From: an uncultured Flavobacteriales bacterium
GTDB taxonomy: Bacteria; Bacteroidota; Bacteroidia; Flavobacteriales; Schleiferiaceae
Reading direction: 5' to 3'
Assembly: GCA_913055685.1 (NCBI GenBank)
Contig: CAJXKC010000001.1
Location: 868,001 to 932,000, forward strand
DNA: 64,000 nt
Below are positions 8,739-18,404 of this stretch, piece after piece (position 1 is the stretch's first letter; each line of letters begins with the position of its first letter). The notes under the pieces were generated by a model. It ran no database searches and was not told the DNA's origin. It saw nothing but the letters and a program-made list of their open reading frames with translations. A program made the translations under genes and the position numbers.

Positions 8739-10082
8739 ATGGAACGGAAGAGCAGAGATTTATTGATTCTTTTAATTGCAATTAGTGCCTGTGTGATCAG
8801 CCTATTAGCCGGACAGTTGGTCCTAATGATTAGCACATTGGTCTTGGCCCTTGCTTATAGTACTTTGTCTACTCTTAAATTAGGCCTCAGCTTGGAAGCT
8901 GTTACTAAAGAAAAGGAACAGGCCCTTTCTAATAAAGCGGAAGCAGAGTCCCAGGCAGCACTTAAATCCCGTTTTTTGGCTAATATGAGTCATGAGATTC
9001 GCACCCCTCTAAATGGCATAAACGGGATGTTGTATTTATTGAGTCAGACTTCCATTAGCACAGAGCAAAAAGATTTGCTGCGCATTGCCCAAAGCTCCTC
9101 CGATCACCTTATTAATTTGGTTAACATGATTTTGGATTACTCCAAGCTTCAAGTTCATAAAATGAAGTTAAGGCTGGAGCCTACGCCCCTACGCTCTAAG
9201 CTGGAGGATTTAATAGAGATGTTTCGCTTTCAAGCCAGGGAGAAAGATTTACGCTTAAAATTAGAGCTTCCCGAGGAGCTGACGGAGGACACTTATTATG
9301 CTTTAGATGCCGTCCGTCTACAACAAGTACTTATTAATCTTTTAAATAATGCATTGAAGTATACTGATCACGGATACATCCAGCTCAAGGTTGAAATTGT
9401 AAAAGATTACAATGGACAGGATCGATTATACTTCGAAGTTCGAGATACAGGTCCGGGTATGAGTAAAGAGCAGCAAAACCATTTGTTTAAGGCTTTTGAA
9501 CAAGGTCAGCATAAGCGTAACCGCAATAGTGGCACCGGCTTGGGTCTGAGTATTTCTAAGTCTTTGGTCGACTTGATGGGGGGCAAATTATATTTGGAAA
9601 GTAAGGAGTCTCTAGGTTCACGCTTTTATTTCTCTTTAGCTCTACAGCCTTTATCCCGACCCGAAGAAGAGAACTTTAAGTCAAGCGAGGCCATAGAAAG
9701 CTTAAAGGGCTTAAGGGTCTTGCTAGCAGAAGATAATGCGGTGAATTTCCAGGTGGCCATGCGGGTGCTGCATAATTTTGGGGCTGAGGTTTTTTGGGCG
9801 AAGGATGGTTTAGAAGCCTTGGAATTATTTGCAACTGGAGATTTTGATGTCATCTTAATGGACGTGGAAATGCCGCTCCTTAATGGCGTAGAAGCAAGTA
9901 AACGCATCCGAGAAAGTTCGAAGTATCGCATTAAACCAGTGCCCATTTTAGCCTTAAGTGCACGCAGTGTAGACGAAATTCAAGATCAATCGGTTTCTAA
10001 TCTTTTTGATGGCCTTATTCCAAAACCTTTCAAGATTGAAAGCATACAACTAATATTGCGTCGGTTTGTTAATCAAGACTAA
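8739..10082 (+). CDS. Hybrid sensor histidine kinase / response regulator
   Basis: FLANMSHEIRTPLNGI H-box, LINLLNNALKYT, GTGLGLSIS, REC domain VLLAEDNAVN...DVILMDVEMP. Confidence 0.93.
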   Translation: MERKSRDLLILLIAISACVISLLAGQLVLMISTLVLALAYSTLSTLKLGLSLEAVTKEKEQALSNKAEAESQAALKSRFLANMSHEIRTPLNGINGMLYLLSQTSISTEQKDLLRIAQSSSDHLINLVNMILDYSKLQVHKMKLRLEPTPLRSKLEDLIEMFRFQAREKDLRLKLELPEELTEDTYYALDAVRLQQVLINLLNNALKYTDHGYIQLKVEIVKDYNGQDRLYFEVRDTGPGMSKEQQNHLFKAFEQGQHKRNRNSGTGLGLSISKSLVDLMGGKLYLESKESLGSRFYFSLALQPLSRPEEENFKSSEAIESLKGLRVLLAEDNAVNFQVAMRVLHNFGAEVFWAKDGLEALELFATGDFDVILMDVEMPLLNGVEASKRIRESSKYRIKPVPILALSARSVDEIQDQSVSNLFDGLIPKPFKIESIQLILRRFVNQD

Positions 10083-10096
10083 AATCGACGTGCTTT

Positions 10097-11362
10097 ATGA
10101 AAAAGTTGGCCTATTTAGCTGCAGTTTGTTCGCTGCTTATGGCTTGTGATCCTCAGCCTCCCAAAGCGGCACTTGCTAATTTAGAACCTAGCCTAGATCT
10201 TCCTCAAGGCTTTGTGGCCGAAGTTTTTGCCGATTCTTTGGGTTACGGCAGACATTTAGCGAGTAGACCCAATGGCGATTTGTATTTGCGATTATCTGAG
10301 CCAAAGAAGGGTTTAAGTATTGTCGCTTTACGCGATAGTGACTCTAATGGAATACCCGAGGAAATTGAGTACTTCGAAGAGTTAGAAGGTGGAACCGGAG
10401 TCAAGTTCCATCAAGGGTACCTCTATTTTTCGACCAATTCTCAAGTCTTCCGCCGTCGTTTTATGGGCAATGAATTAGTGCCAAGCGGGGAGCGTGAACT
10501 CATCTTAAGCCTAGCCGAACAAAATCAGCATGCAGCTAAACCTCTGGCCTTTGATGGAAAGGGGAATATGTTTGTTACCATTGGCGCACCTTCCAATGCC
10601 TGTCAGGACCCCGATCGTAAACCCGGAGTTCCCGGTCAGGACCCATGTCCCTTACTCGAACAATCGGGTGGTATTTGGAAGTTTAGTGATTCAAATTTAG
10701 ATCAACATTTTGAAGATGGCGAACGCTATGCTACAGGAATACGCCACGCCGTAGGGATTCACTACAATCACAAACAAGACAAACTCTACGCCATGCAACA
10801 TGGGCGTGATCAATTGCATGAATTTTGGCCCGAATATTACACTCAGAAGGAGAGCGCCGAGCTTCCGGCTGAAGAGTTTCTAAGAGTGGAAGAGGGAAGT
10901 GATTTTGGTTGGCCCTATTGCTATTATGATCATAAACGCAAAGTGAAACTTCTAAACCCTGAATATGGAGGAAATGCCGATTCTACCGGCCGGTGTTCAA
11001 CTAAGGATTACCCCCTGATGGGCTTTCCGGGTCACTGGGCACCCAATGCTTTAGCGTTTTACCACAGTGAGCAATTTCCAATTTCTTATCGTGATGGAGC
11101 CTTTATTGCCTTTCATGGATCATGGAACCGCGCACCTTTTCCCCAGCAAGGCTACCGGGTGGTATTTGTTCCTTTTAGTGGTGATGATCCCATAAGCGGT
11201 TATCAGAGTTTTGCCACCGGTTTTTCAGGCGCACCGGAGATTGATTATCCTGGTGATGCGGTTTATCGTCCCTGCGGCCTGGCGGTTGGTCCCAGGGGGA
11301 ATTTGTTTATCAGCGATTCTAAAGTGGGGCGAATTTGGCGCATTAGCTACCAGGCTAATTAG
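10097..11362 (+). CDS. PQQ-dependent sugar (sorbosone-type) dehydrogenase lipoprotein
   Basis: Lipobox LLMACDPQ; FVAEVFADSLGYGRHLASRPNGDLYLRL..., GLAVGPRGNLFISDSKVGRIWRI. Confidence 0.8.
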   Translation: MKKLAYLAAVCSLLMACDPQPPKAALANLEPSLDLPQGFVAEVFADSLGYGRHLASRPNGDLYLRLSEPKKGLSIVALRDSDSNGIPEEIEYFEELEGGTGVKFHQGYLYFSTNSQVFRRRFMGNELVPSGERELILSLAEQNQHAAKPLAFDGKGNMFVTIGAPSNACQDPDRKPGVPGQDPCPLLEQSGGIWKFSDSNLDQHFEDGERYATGIRHAVGIHYNHKQDKLYAMQHGRDQLHEFWPEYYTQKESAELPAEEFLRVEEGSDFGWPYCYYDHKRKVKLLNPEYGGNADSTGRCSTKDYPLMGFPGHWAPNALAFYHSEQFPISYRDGAFIAFHGSWNRAPFPQQGYRVVFVPFSGDDPISGYQSFATGFSGAPEIDYPGDAVYRPCGLAVGPRGNLFISDSKVGRIWRISYQAN

Positions 11363-12614
11363 TTAAACTGATCAAATAAATCAGGCTAAAGCCGAATAGA
11401 AAAACAAGGCCCAAATAACTAAGGCCTTGCAGTCTTTTCCCGGGTCGGAATGCCCTTGGAAGTTGTAGCACTAAATAAAAATTGGCGCTTGCGATTAATG
11501 GCGCAACTAAAAAGCTTATCGCCGTGGCTAAGTCTACTAGTGAACCGAATTTCTGACCAAAGGAATAGATTAAAGCTAAGCCTCCTAAGCCCAATAAAAG
11601 TAGCATCGAACGATAGCCTTTCCCCGTCTCGCCTAGCTTAAAGGTGCGGCTCAAATATAGGCTTGCCAGCTTCTCGCCTACACGCGCATAGCCATCAAAT
11701 ACCGCGATGCAGGTACCGAGCATAATGCTAAAGGCAGATGCCGCAATTATGGGTCTGCTCCAGGTCCCTATATTGGAAGTATAAAGTTCAATAATGCCAC
11801 CCGCAAACTGGGAGGCAGAACCTTCGAGGCTATTTGACGTACCGTATAAAAGGTAGGCCCCTAAGATCATGAAGATGGGAGCCAGCACCGCCGATAGAAT
11901 ATATCCAAATCTAAACTCGCGGATAATGCTCTTAAAATCGAGCTTTTTTTCCTTGGCTTGGGCTATAGTCCATAGACTATTCCATGCCGATAGATCCACC
12001 GCGGTAGGCATCCACCCCATCAAAGCAATTAGAAAGGCAAAAGAAGGACTGCTAAACTCAAAGACCTCTGAATTAAACCAAGGGATTGGACTGCTGCTGG
12101 GGCCTTTTATTAGGGCTGCAATAAAGGCAATAATGGTTGACAAGAGTAGCACCGATCCAATGATCTTAATAAGTCTGCCTAAGCCTTGATACCGACCCCA
12201 GAATAAAACCAATACCGACAGGCTAAAAAGGATAATATTGGTTTGAAAAAGAGTGAGGTAGGACTCTAGACCGAATAATTGGTGCATGAAACCAGCAGTT
12301 ACGGCGCCTACCGCTGCGGTCACAAAAAACATGGTGCCCAAGGTTATCAAAAGGAAGATAGCTAGAGCCCAGCGGCCAATTTTCGCATAACCGTCTATTA
12401 AGGACTCACCGCGCGCCGCCGCATAGCGCGAACCATATTCGAAAAATGGATATTTAAAAAGGTTTGCCAAGATAATTGCCCAAAGCAATCCGTAGCCATA
12501 ATCGGCTCCCGCGCGGGTACTTTGCACTAAATGGCTTACGCCGATGGCGGTACTTGCGAAAATAAGACCAGGCCCAAGGCTGGCGATAAATTTTTGGATG
12601 GAAGTCTTTTTCAT
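11355..12614 (-). CDS. Nramp-family-related transporter lacking the canonical DPGN motif
   Basis: SLGPGLIFASTAIGVSHLVQSTRAGADYGYGLLWAIILAN...; multi-TM; overlaps upstream convergent gene by 8 bp. Confidence 0.8.
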   Translation of the reverse strand: MKKTSIQKFIASLGPGLIFASTAIGVSHLVQSTRAGADYGYGLLWAIILANLFKYPFFEYGSRYAAARGESLIDGYAKIGRWALAIFLLITLGTMFFVTAAVGAVTAGFMHQLFGLESYLTLFQTNIILFSLSVLVLFWGRYQGLGRLIKIIGSVLLLSTIIAFIAALIKGPSSSPIPWFNSEVFEFSSPSFAFLIALMGWMPTAVDLSAWNSLWTIAQAKEKKLDFKSIIREFRFGYILSAVLAPIFMILGAYLLYGTSNSLEGSASQFAGGIIELYTSNIGTWSRPIIAASAFSIMLGTCIAVFDGYARVGEKLASLYLSRTFKLGETGKGYRSMLLLLGLGGLALIYSFGQKFGSLVDLATAISFLVAPLIASANFYLVLQLPRAFRPGKRLQGLSYLGLVFLFGFSLIYLISLTN

Positions 12615-12627
12615 TTGGCTTGGTTTT

Positions 12628-12635
12628 CAAAGATA
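12628..12635 (-). promoter_or_regulatory. -7 box TATCTTTG for the Nramp-like gene
   Basis: Exact TAnnTTTG on - strand, 13 bp before ATG. Confidence 0.5.
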
Positions 12636-12649
12636 GGCTTCGAAAAGAA

Positions 12650-12657
12650 TATATTTG
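12650..12657 (+). promoter_or_regulatory. -7 box TATATTTG for the SDR gene
   Basis: Exact TAnnTTTG, 23 bp before ATG. Confidence 0.5.
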
Positions 12658-12680
12658 CCCCTCTCAAAAAAGCGTAAAGA

Positions 12681-13625
12681 ATGGCAGAAAAGATCTTGGT
12701 TTTAGGATCCTCTGGTCAAATTGGAACCGATTTAGTAGACCACCTTCGAGAAGCATACGGTAATGATAATGTTATTGCCTCGGACCTTAGAGCACCATCC
12801 GCCGAAAGGCTGGCACAGGGACCCTTTGAGCAATTAAATGCTATGGATGCCCAGGCTGCTTTTGAGGTGATCAAGAAACATGGCGTAACGCAGGTCTATC
12901 ACTTGGTAGCCATGTTGTCTGCTACCGCAGAGAAAATGCCGATGAAAGGTTGGGATTTAAATATGACCAGTCTTTTCAACTTTCTGGAAATGGCGCGCGA
13001 AAAGCATTTTAAGAAAATGTATTGGCCAAGTTCCATTGCCGCTTTTGGGCCCCAAACGCCTAAAGAGAATACCCCACAGCTTACGGTTATGGATCCAGGA
13101 ACAGTTTACGGTATTAGTAAACTAGCCGGCGAATTATGGTGCGACTATTACTTCAAGAAATACGGTGTGGATACTCGTGGTTTGCGTTATCCGGGTTTAA
13201 TTTCCTACAAAACCGAACCGGGAGGTGGTACTACCGATTATGCCGTGGATATATTCCACAAAGCGGTTAAAGGCGAGGACTATTCTTGTTTCCTTTCCGA
13301 AGACCGTCGACTACCCATGATGTATATGCCGGATGCCATTAAAGCGACCGTTGGCATTATGGAAGCGCCAGCAGATCAAGTGAAAATTAGAACCTCTTAT
13401 AATGTGGGGGCCTTTTCTTTCACCCCAAAAGAATTGAGCGCTATAATCGAAAAGGAAATCCCAGGTTTCAGCACCAATTACGATGCCTTAGATAGTCGCG
13501 ATCAAATAGCCGCAGGTTGGCCTTCGAGTATTGACGACCGTGAAGCCCGTGAGCACTGGGGCTGGCAACCCGATTTCGATTTACCGACGATGGTCAAGGA
13601 TATGATTAAGAATTTAAGCAAATAA
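12681..13625 (+). CDS. SDR-type L-threonine 3-dehydrogenase-like NAD-dependent epimerase/dehydratase
   Basis: ILVLGSSGQIGTDL, VYHLVAMLSATAEKMPMKGWDLNM, PGTVYGISKLAGELWC, RGLRYPGLISYKTEPGGGTTDYAVDIF. Confidence 0.82.
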   Translation: MAEKILVLGSSGQIGTDLVDHLREAYGNDNVIASDLRAPSAERLAQGPFEQLNAMDAQAAFEVIKKHGVTQVYHLVAMLSATAEKMPMKGWDLNMTSLFNFLEMAREKHFKKMYWPSSIAAFGPQTPKENTPQLTVMDPGTVYGISKLAGELWCDYYFKKYGVDTRGLRYPGLISYKTEPGGGTTDYAVDIFHKAVKGEDYSCFLSEDRRLPMMYMPDAIKATVGIMEAPADQVKIRTSYNVGAFSFTPKELSAIIEKEIPGFSTNYDALDSRDQIAAGWPSSIDDREAREHWGWQPDFDLPTMVKDMIKNLSK

Positions 13626-13650
13626 AAAAGGCCCGTTTAAGGGCCTTTTT
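13624..13650. terminator. Bidirectional intrinsic terminator
   Basis: AAAAAGGCCC-GTTTAA-GGGCCTTTTT between convergent genes. Confidence 0.85.
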
Positions 13651-14160
13651 CTATTTCTTTTCTAAGTATACGTCTAGTAGTAAGTCAATTTCACCTCCCG
13701 CAGTGTCCGCTTCATAGCGCGTAGTAGCCCTTAATGAGGTAGCGGTCTGATTACTGACATCGTAGGTCATTAAGCCATATCGATCGTCATTAATTGTGAA
13801 ACGTGTTTCACTTACATAATCAACATCACCATTGCCAGCTACTAAAACCGGAACCCTTATGGTTTGGGTTAGAATGCTAAGCTCCATGGAAGTGCTCACA
13901 GAATAGTCAACGGTTTTGGCATTAGCGTTAAAAATGTAGTACCCTTCGGTGCTATCACCGGTTCCGTTTAAGGGAATAGATTGACCAAAAGGGGTAAGGA
14001 AACTTCCGTTATAGTCGGCCTGAGTAACATCAAATTCGCCATTTAAGAAAGCAGCTAGGCCCATTAATTGAGGCTCACTGTTTTCATCGTCCCGGTCTTT
14101 TCGGCAAGACGCGAAGCCAATTAATAATGCAAGAAAAAGGGCAGAGGTTTTTAGTTTCAT
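13651..14160 (-). CDS. Hypothetical lipoprotein (DUF5004-like)
   Basis: MKLKTSALFLALLIGFASCRKD lipobox; start moved to ATG 14160. Confidence 0.6.
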   Translation of the reverse strand: MKLKTSALFLALLIGFASCRKDRDDENSEPQLMGLAAFLNGEFDVTQADYNGSFLTPFGQSIPLNGTGDSTEGYYIFNANAKTVDYSVSTSMELSILTQTIRVPVLVAGNGDVDYVSETRFTINDDRYGLMTYDVSNQTATSLRATTRYEADTAGGEIDLLLDVYLEKK

Positions 14161-14182
14161 TGCGCTATGATTTAGGCCAAAT

Positions 14183-15436
14183 TTAGGCAATTTGATCTTC
14201 GCTAGAACCGCGGCGAAACTCCAATACCGTAATTTCTGGCCAAATACCCACTCGGCCAGGGAAAGCTAAAAACCCGAAACCACGGTTCACGTATAAATAG
14301 CGACCGGCTTCTTCGTACAATCCCGCCCATTTTGGGTAGCGATATTTAACCGGACTCCAGCGGAAAAAGCCAGGGATCTCAATGCCGAACTGCATTCCGT
14401 GGGTATGGCCACTTAGAGTAACCGCCATTTTTTTGGGATGCTCTTTTACTTTGTGATCGAAATGGGAAGGGTCGTGGGAAAGCAGAATGTGAAAGTCTTC
14501 GGCGCTGGTGTCGGCTACTGCCTTATCTAAATCGCCGTGCTTTGCAAAGCCACCGGTGCCCCAGTTCTCAACGCCCACCAGGCGAATACTTTGACCATCC
14601 TTCTCGATTTTACGGTTCTCATTGCGCAATAAATCGAAGCCAATATCTGCATGGGTACGATACAATTTCTCCATGTTTGCTTGCTTGGCCTCTTCGCTTT
14701 CCCAGCTTACATAATCACCGTAATCGTGATTCCCCAAAATGGAATATTTACCCATCGGGGCTTCTAGTTTGGAAAAGACCTCTTTCCAAGGGTCCATCTC
14801 ATCGGCTCTATTGTTAACAATATCACCGGTAAAGACGATCATATCGCTCTTTTGCTGATTGATGAGGTCGATTCCGTAGGCAATCTTTTCAGGATTGTCG
14901 AAACTGCCACTATGCACATCCGAAATCTGACTTAAGGTAAAGCCATCGAAAGCTTCGGGGAGGTCGGGGAAGAAAAGGGTCTTTTTAATTACTCGATAAT
15001 TGTATTTACCCTTCCAAATGCCATGTAAGATTCCGGCAAAGGGAATGGCGGCCAGGGCGAGGGCAACTTGACTGATAAAGCGTCTTCTGGAAGGAAGAAA
15101 TTGCTCCGTATTTCCATCGCCGATAAGGCGACCACTCAACCCTACGAGAACTCGAGTGATATCCTCTAATAAAAGCGGGATGCTTATGACCAATTTAGGT
15201 ACAAACAGTAGCACAAAAGAGGCCATCACCAATTTGAAAATCGAGTTTTGATGCGGTCCAGCACTGCGGTCGAAGGTGATGAGTGTATAGATGAGCAAGA
15301 CAATGAAGGCTATGGAAATACCCCAGTATAAATAGCGCCAATAAACTTGATCTCTACTTAAGGTTTTTACAGCTTGATAGGCATAAAAGTCGACGATAGT
15401 TAGTAAGACTACCGGAATTAAAATTCGTAAGAGCAC
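14183..15436 (-). CDS. Membrane metallophosphoesterase (YkuE-like)
   Basis: SQISDVHSGSF, VFTGDIVNN, SILGNHDYGDY, LSGHTHGMQFG. GTG 15436 (MLLRILIPVVLL) preferred over TTG 15463. Confidence 0.9.
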   Translation of the reverse strand: MLLRILIPVVLLTIVDFYAYQAVKTLSRDQVYWRYLYWGISIAFIVLLIYTLITFDRSAGPHQNSIFKLVMASFVLLFVPKLVISIPLLLEDITRVLVGLSGRLIGDGNTEQFLPSRRRFISQVALALAAIPFAGILHGIWKGKYNYRVIKKTLFFPDLPEAFDGFTLSQISDVHSGSFDNPEKIAYGIDLINQQKSDMIVFTGDIVNNRADEMDPWKEVFSKLEAPMGKYSILGNHDYGDYVSWESEEAKQANMEKLYRTHADIGFDLLRNENRKIEKDGQSIRLVGVENWGTGGFAKHGDLDKAVADTSAEDFHILLSHDPSHFDHKVKEHPKKMAVTLSGHTHGMQFGIEIPGFFRWSPVKYRYPKWAGLYEEAGRYLYVNRGFGFLAFPGRVGIWPEITVLEFRRGSSEDQIA

Positions 15437-15530
15437 GGTGTTGTTTTTTGGATAAACGCGCAAAGGGCGAAAAAGATTCGGCCTCTTTCATAATAATGCT
15501 AATTTAGGGCTTTCAACCCAAGAATTTCAA

Positions 15531-18335
15531 ATGTCTGATTCTAAGCCTACCCTCTATCTTTTAGATGCCTATGCCCTTATTTATCGTGCTTATTTTGCCT
15601 TTATCAATAATCCGCGAATAAGCTCTAGTGGTTTAGATACATCGGCTATCTTCGGTTTTACTACCACTTTATTGGAGATTCTAGAAAAGAAGAATCCCTC
15701 GCATATCGCCATTGTATACGATACCGCTAAGCCAACTTTTCGTCATGAAGAATACAGCGAGTATAAAGCACAGCGCGATGAAACTCCCGAAGGAATTAAA
15801 GTGGCCTTCCCGTATATTCAAAGGGTGGCAGAAGCTTTTCGTATACCCTTTATTGGGGTAGATGGCTTTGAAGCTGATGATGTAATTGGCACCTTGGCGA
15901 AGCAGGCGGAACAAAAGGGCTATCAGGTATTTATGATGACTCCGGATAAGGATTTTGGGCAATTGGTTTCCGAAAACATTTTCATGTACCGCCCCGGTCG
16001 AAGTGGTAATCCTCCTGAGGTTTGGGGGGTGGAAGAAGTGAAGGCCAAATTTGATATCGATACCGTAGATCAGGTGGTAGATTATCTTGGAATGATGGGC
16101 GATGCGGTAGATAATATTCCTGGCATACCCGGTGTAGGTCCTAAAACTGCCAGTAAGCTGCTTAAGCAGTATGGCAGTATGGAGAGCATGTATGAAAATG
16201 CCGATGAGATTAAGGGCAAGCTAGGGGAGAAGATTCGCGATAACCAAGAGCAGGCCATCCTTTCTAAACATTTGGCTCGAATAGTAATAGATGCGCCGAT
16301 TGAGTTTCATGAAACGGACTTTAAAAAGGATCCGGCAGACGAAGAAAAAATTAAAGAACTCTTTACGGAGTTAGAGTTCAGAACCCTCTCCAAGCGAGTA
16401 TTGGGTCAGGCAGTTAGTGTAGCGGTAGAAAAGGTTCAATCTTCTGCGCCCAAAGCAAATGCTGGTGGACAGACCGATTTGTTTGCCCAGGTTCCAGCAG
16501 AACAACCTAGCTCGGAGGCGGAAGGCGAAGCTCGGAAAATGGCCAATACCGAACATCTCTATCAATTGGTGGAGCATCCAAAAGAGCGCAAATTACTGCT
16601 GGAAAACTTATTGAAACAAAAGGCCGTATGCTTCGATACCGAAACCACCTCCTTGGATGTGCTTAGGGCAGAATTAGTGGGTATTGCCTTTAGCTATGCA
16701 CCAGGCAAGGCCTATTATGTTTCGGTGCCAGAGGGGGAAGGAGAGGCTATTGCAGCCGAGTTCAAGCCCTTTTTTGAAAACGACCAGATTGAGAAAATTG
16801 GCCAGAATTTGAAGTATGATATTTCCATTATGGCCAATTACCAAATAGAGGTCAAAGGACCTTTATTCGATACTATGTTGGCGCATTATCTTATCAACCC
16901 AGACATGCGCCATAATATGGACATATTAGCCGAAACTTATTTAGGCTATACTCCGCAATCTATCGAGGAGCTCATCGGTAAAAAAGGTAAGAACCAGAAG
17001 TCGATGCGTGAGGTTGATCCGGCCAAAGTAGCTGAATATGCTGGCGAAGATGCGGATATCACCCTGCAGTTAGCGGCTATTTTCAAGGAAAAAATTAATG
17101 AAGGTGAAACGGCTAAGGTTTTAAAAGAAATTGAAACCCCACTGGTTCCGGTTTTATCTCGAATGGAGCGCGAAGGCATTAACCTAGATCGCAATGCCCT
17201 TAAAAAGCTTTCGGATGAGTTGGCTGCAGATATTGAGCGCTTAGACCGTGAAATTCATGATTTAGCGGGTAATTCAGACTTTAATATAGCCTCCCCAAAA
17301 CAATTAGGGGACGTTCTTTTTGGAGAGCTCAAGCTGATTGAGAAACCCAAGAAAACTAAGAGTGGTCAGTTCTCTACTTCAGAAGATATTCTTCAAGACT
17401 TAGCCGGTGAACATGAAATCGTTGCTAAGGTTTTGGAATACCGTCAAAGCGTAAAGCTAAAAAGCACATATGTTGATGCTTTACCTGAATTAGTGAATGC
17501 CAACACCAATCGCATTCACACTAGCTTTAACCAGGCAGTGGCAGCTACCGGACGCCTTAGTAGTAATAATCCCAATTTGCAGAATATCCCCATCCGTACC
17601 GAGAGAGGTCGGGAAGTGCGAAAGGCCTTTATACCTAGAGATGAAAGTCACGTTATTTTAGCCGCAGACTACAGTCAGATTGAGCTGCGTCTAATCGCGG
17701 AGCTCAGTAATGAGAAAACCATGATGGATGCTTTCATTAAGGGGGAAGATATCCATGCGGCCACGGCGGCAAAGGTTTTCGGAGTAGATTTATCCGACGT
17801 AAGTCGCGAAATGCGAAGTAATGCCAAGACGGTAAACTTTGGGATTATTTATGGGGTAAGCGCTTTCGGTTTGGCACAGCAAACTAGTTTAAGTAGAGGT
17901 GAAGCTTCCGATATTATCAAAAGCTATTTCCGCACTTATCCGGGGATTCGAGATTATATCGAGGCTCAGAAAGAATTGGCTCGTAAACAAGGTTTTGTGG
18001 AAACTATGCTTGGCCGACGTCGCTACTTGAAGGATATCAATAGCCGTAATGCGGTCGTGCGCGGTCACGCCGAGCGCAATGCCGTGAATGCGCCGATCCA
18101 GGGTACTGCTGCCGATATCATAAAAATTGCGATGATTAAGATAGACGAGGCCCTAAAAGAGTACAAAACTCGCATGCTTTTGCAGGTGCATGACGAATTG
18201 GTTTTTGATGCGCCTAAAGATGAATTGGAAACGGTAACTCCCATTATCGAAAACCTGATGCAAACAGCGGTGGAAACCAAAGTGCCATTGGTAGTAGAAA
18301 GTGGTTATGGCGCTAATTGGCTCGAGGCCCACTAG
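15531..18335 (+). CDS. polA: DNA polymerase I with 5'-3' and 3'-5' exonuclease domains
   Basis: N-terminal FEN domain; CFDTETTSLD exonuclease motif; DYSQIELRLIAELS, QVHDELVFD polymerase motifs. Confidence 0.98.
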   Translation: MSDSKPTLYLLDAYALIYRAYFAFINNPRISSSGLDTSAIFGFTTTLLEILEKKNPSHIAIVYDTAKPTFRHEEYSEYKAQRDETPEGIKVAFPYIQRVAEAFRIPFIGVDGFEADDVIGTLAKQAEQKGYQVFMMTPDKDFGQLVSENIFMYRPGRSGNPPEVWGVEEVKAKFDIDTVDQVVDYLGMMGDAVDNIPGIPGVGPKTASKLLKQYGSMESMYENADEIKGKLGEKIRDNQEQAILSKHLARIVIDAPIEFHETDFKKDPADEEKIKELFTELEFRTLSKRVLGQAVSVAVEKVQSSAPKANAGGQTDLFAQVPAEQPSSEAEGEARKMANTEHLYQLVEHPKERKLLLENLLKQKAVCFDTETTSLDVLRAELVGIAFSYAPGKAYYVSVPEGEGEAIAAEFKPFFENDQIEKIGQNLKYDISIMANYQIEVKGPLFDTMLAHYLINPDMRHNMDILAETYLGYTPQSIEELIGKKGKNQKSMREVDPAKVAEYAGEDADITLQLAAIFKEKINEGETAKVLKEIETPLVPVLSRMEREGINLDRNALKKLSDELAADIERLDREIHDLAGNSDFNIASPKQLGDVLFGELKLIEKPKKTKSGQFSTSEDILQDLAGEHEIVAKVLEYRQSVKLKSTYVDALPELVNANTNRIHTSFNQAVAATGRLSSNNPNLQNIPIRTERGREVRKAFIPRDESHVILAADYSQIELRLIAELSNEKTMMDAFIKGEDIHAATAAKVFGVDLSDVSREMRSNAKTVNFGIIYGVSAFGLAQQTSLSRGEASDIIKSYFRTYPGIRDYIEAQKELARKQGFVETMLGRRRYLKDINSRNAVVRGHAERNAVNAPIQGTAADIIKIAMIKIDEALKEYKTRMLLQVHDELVFDAPKDELETVTPIIENLMQTAVETKVPLVVESGYGANWLEAH

Positions 18336-18374
18336 ATTTTAATACTAAAGACTAGCTACTAAATACTTTAAAAA

Positions 18375-18402
18375 GAAAAAGCGACCCGGAGGTCGCTTTT
18401 CT
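18375..18402. terminator. Bidirectional intrinsic terminator
   Basis: AAAAAGCGACC-CGGA-GGTCGCTTTT. Confidence 0.85.
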
Positions 18403-18404
18403 AT

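Noticed and set aside
15531-18335. Possibility that PolA lacks proofreading
   Set aside because: The DTET motif and downstream exonuclease motifs are present, so it looks like a three-domain Pol I.
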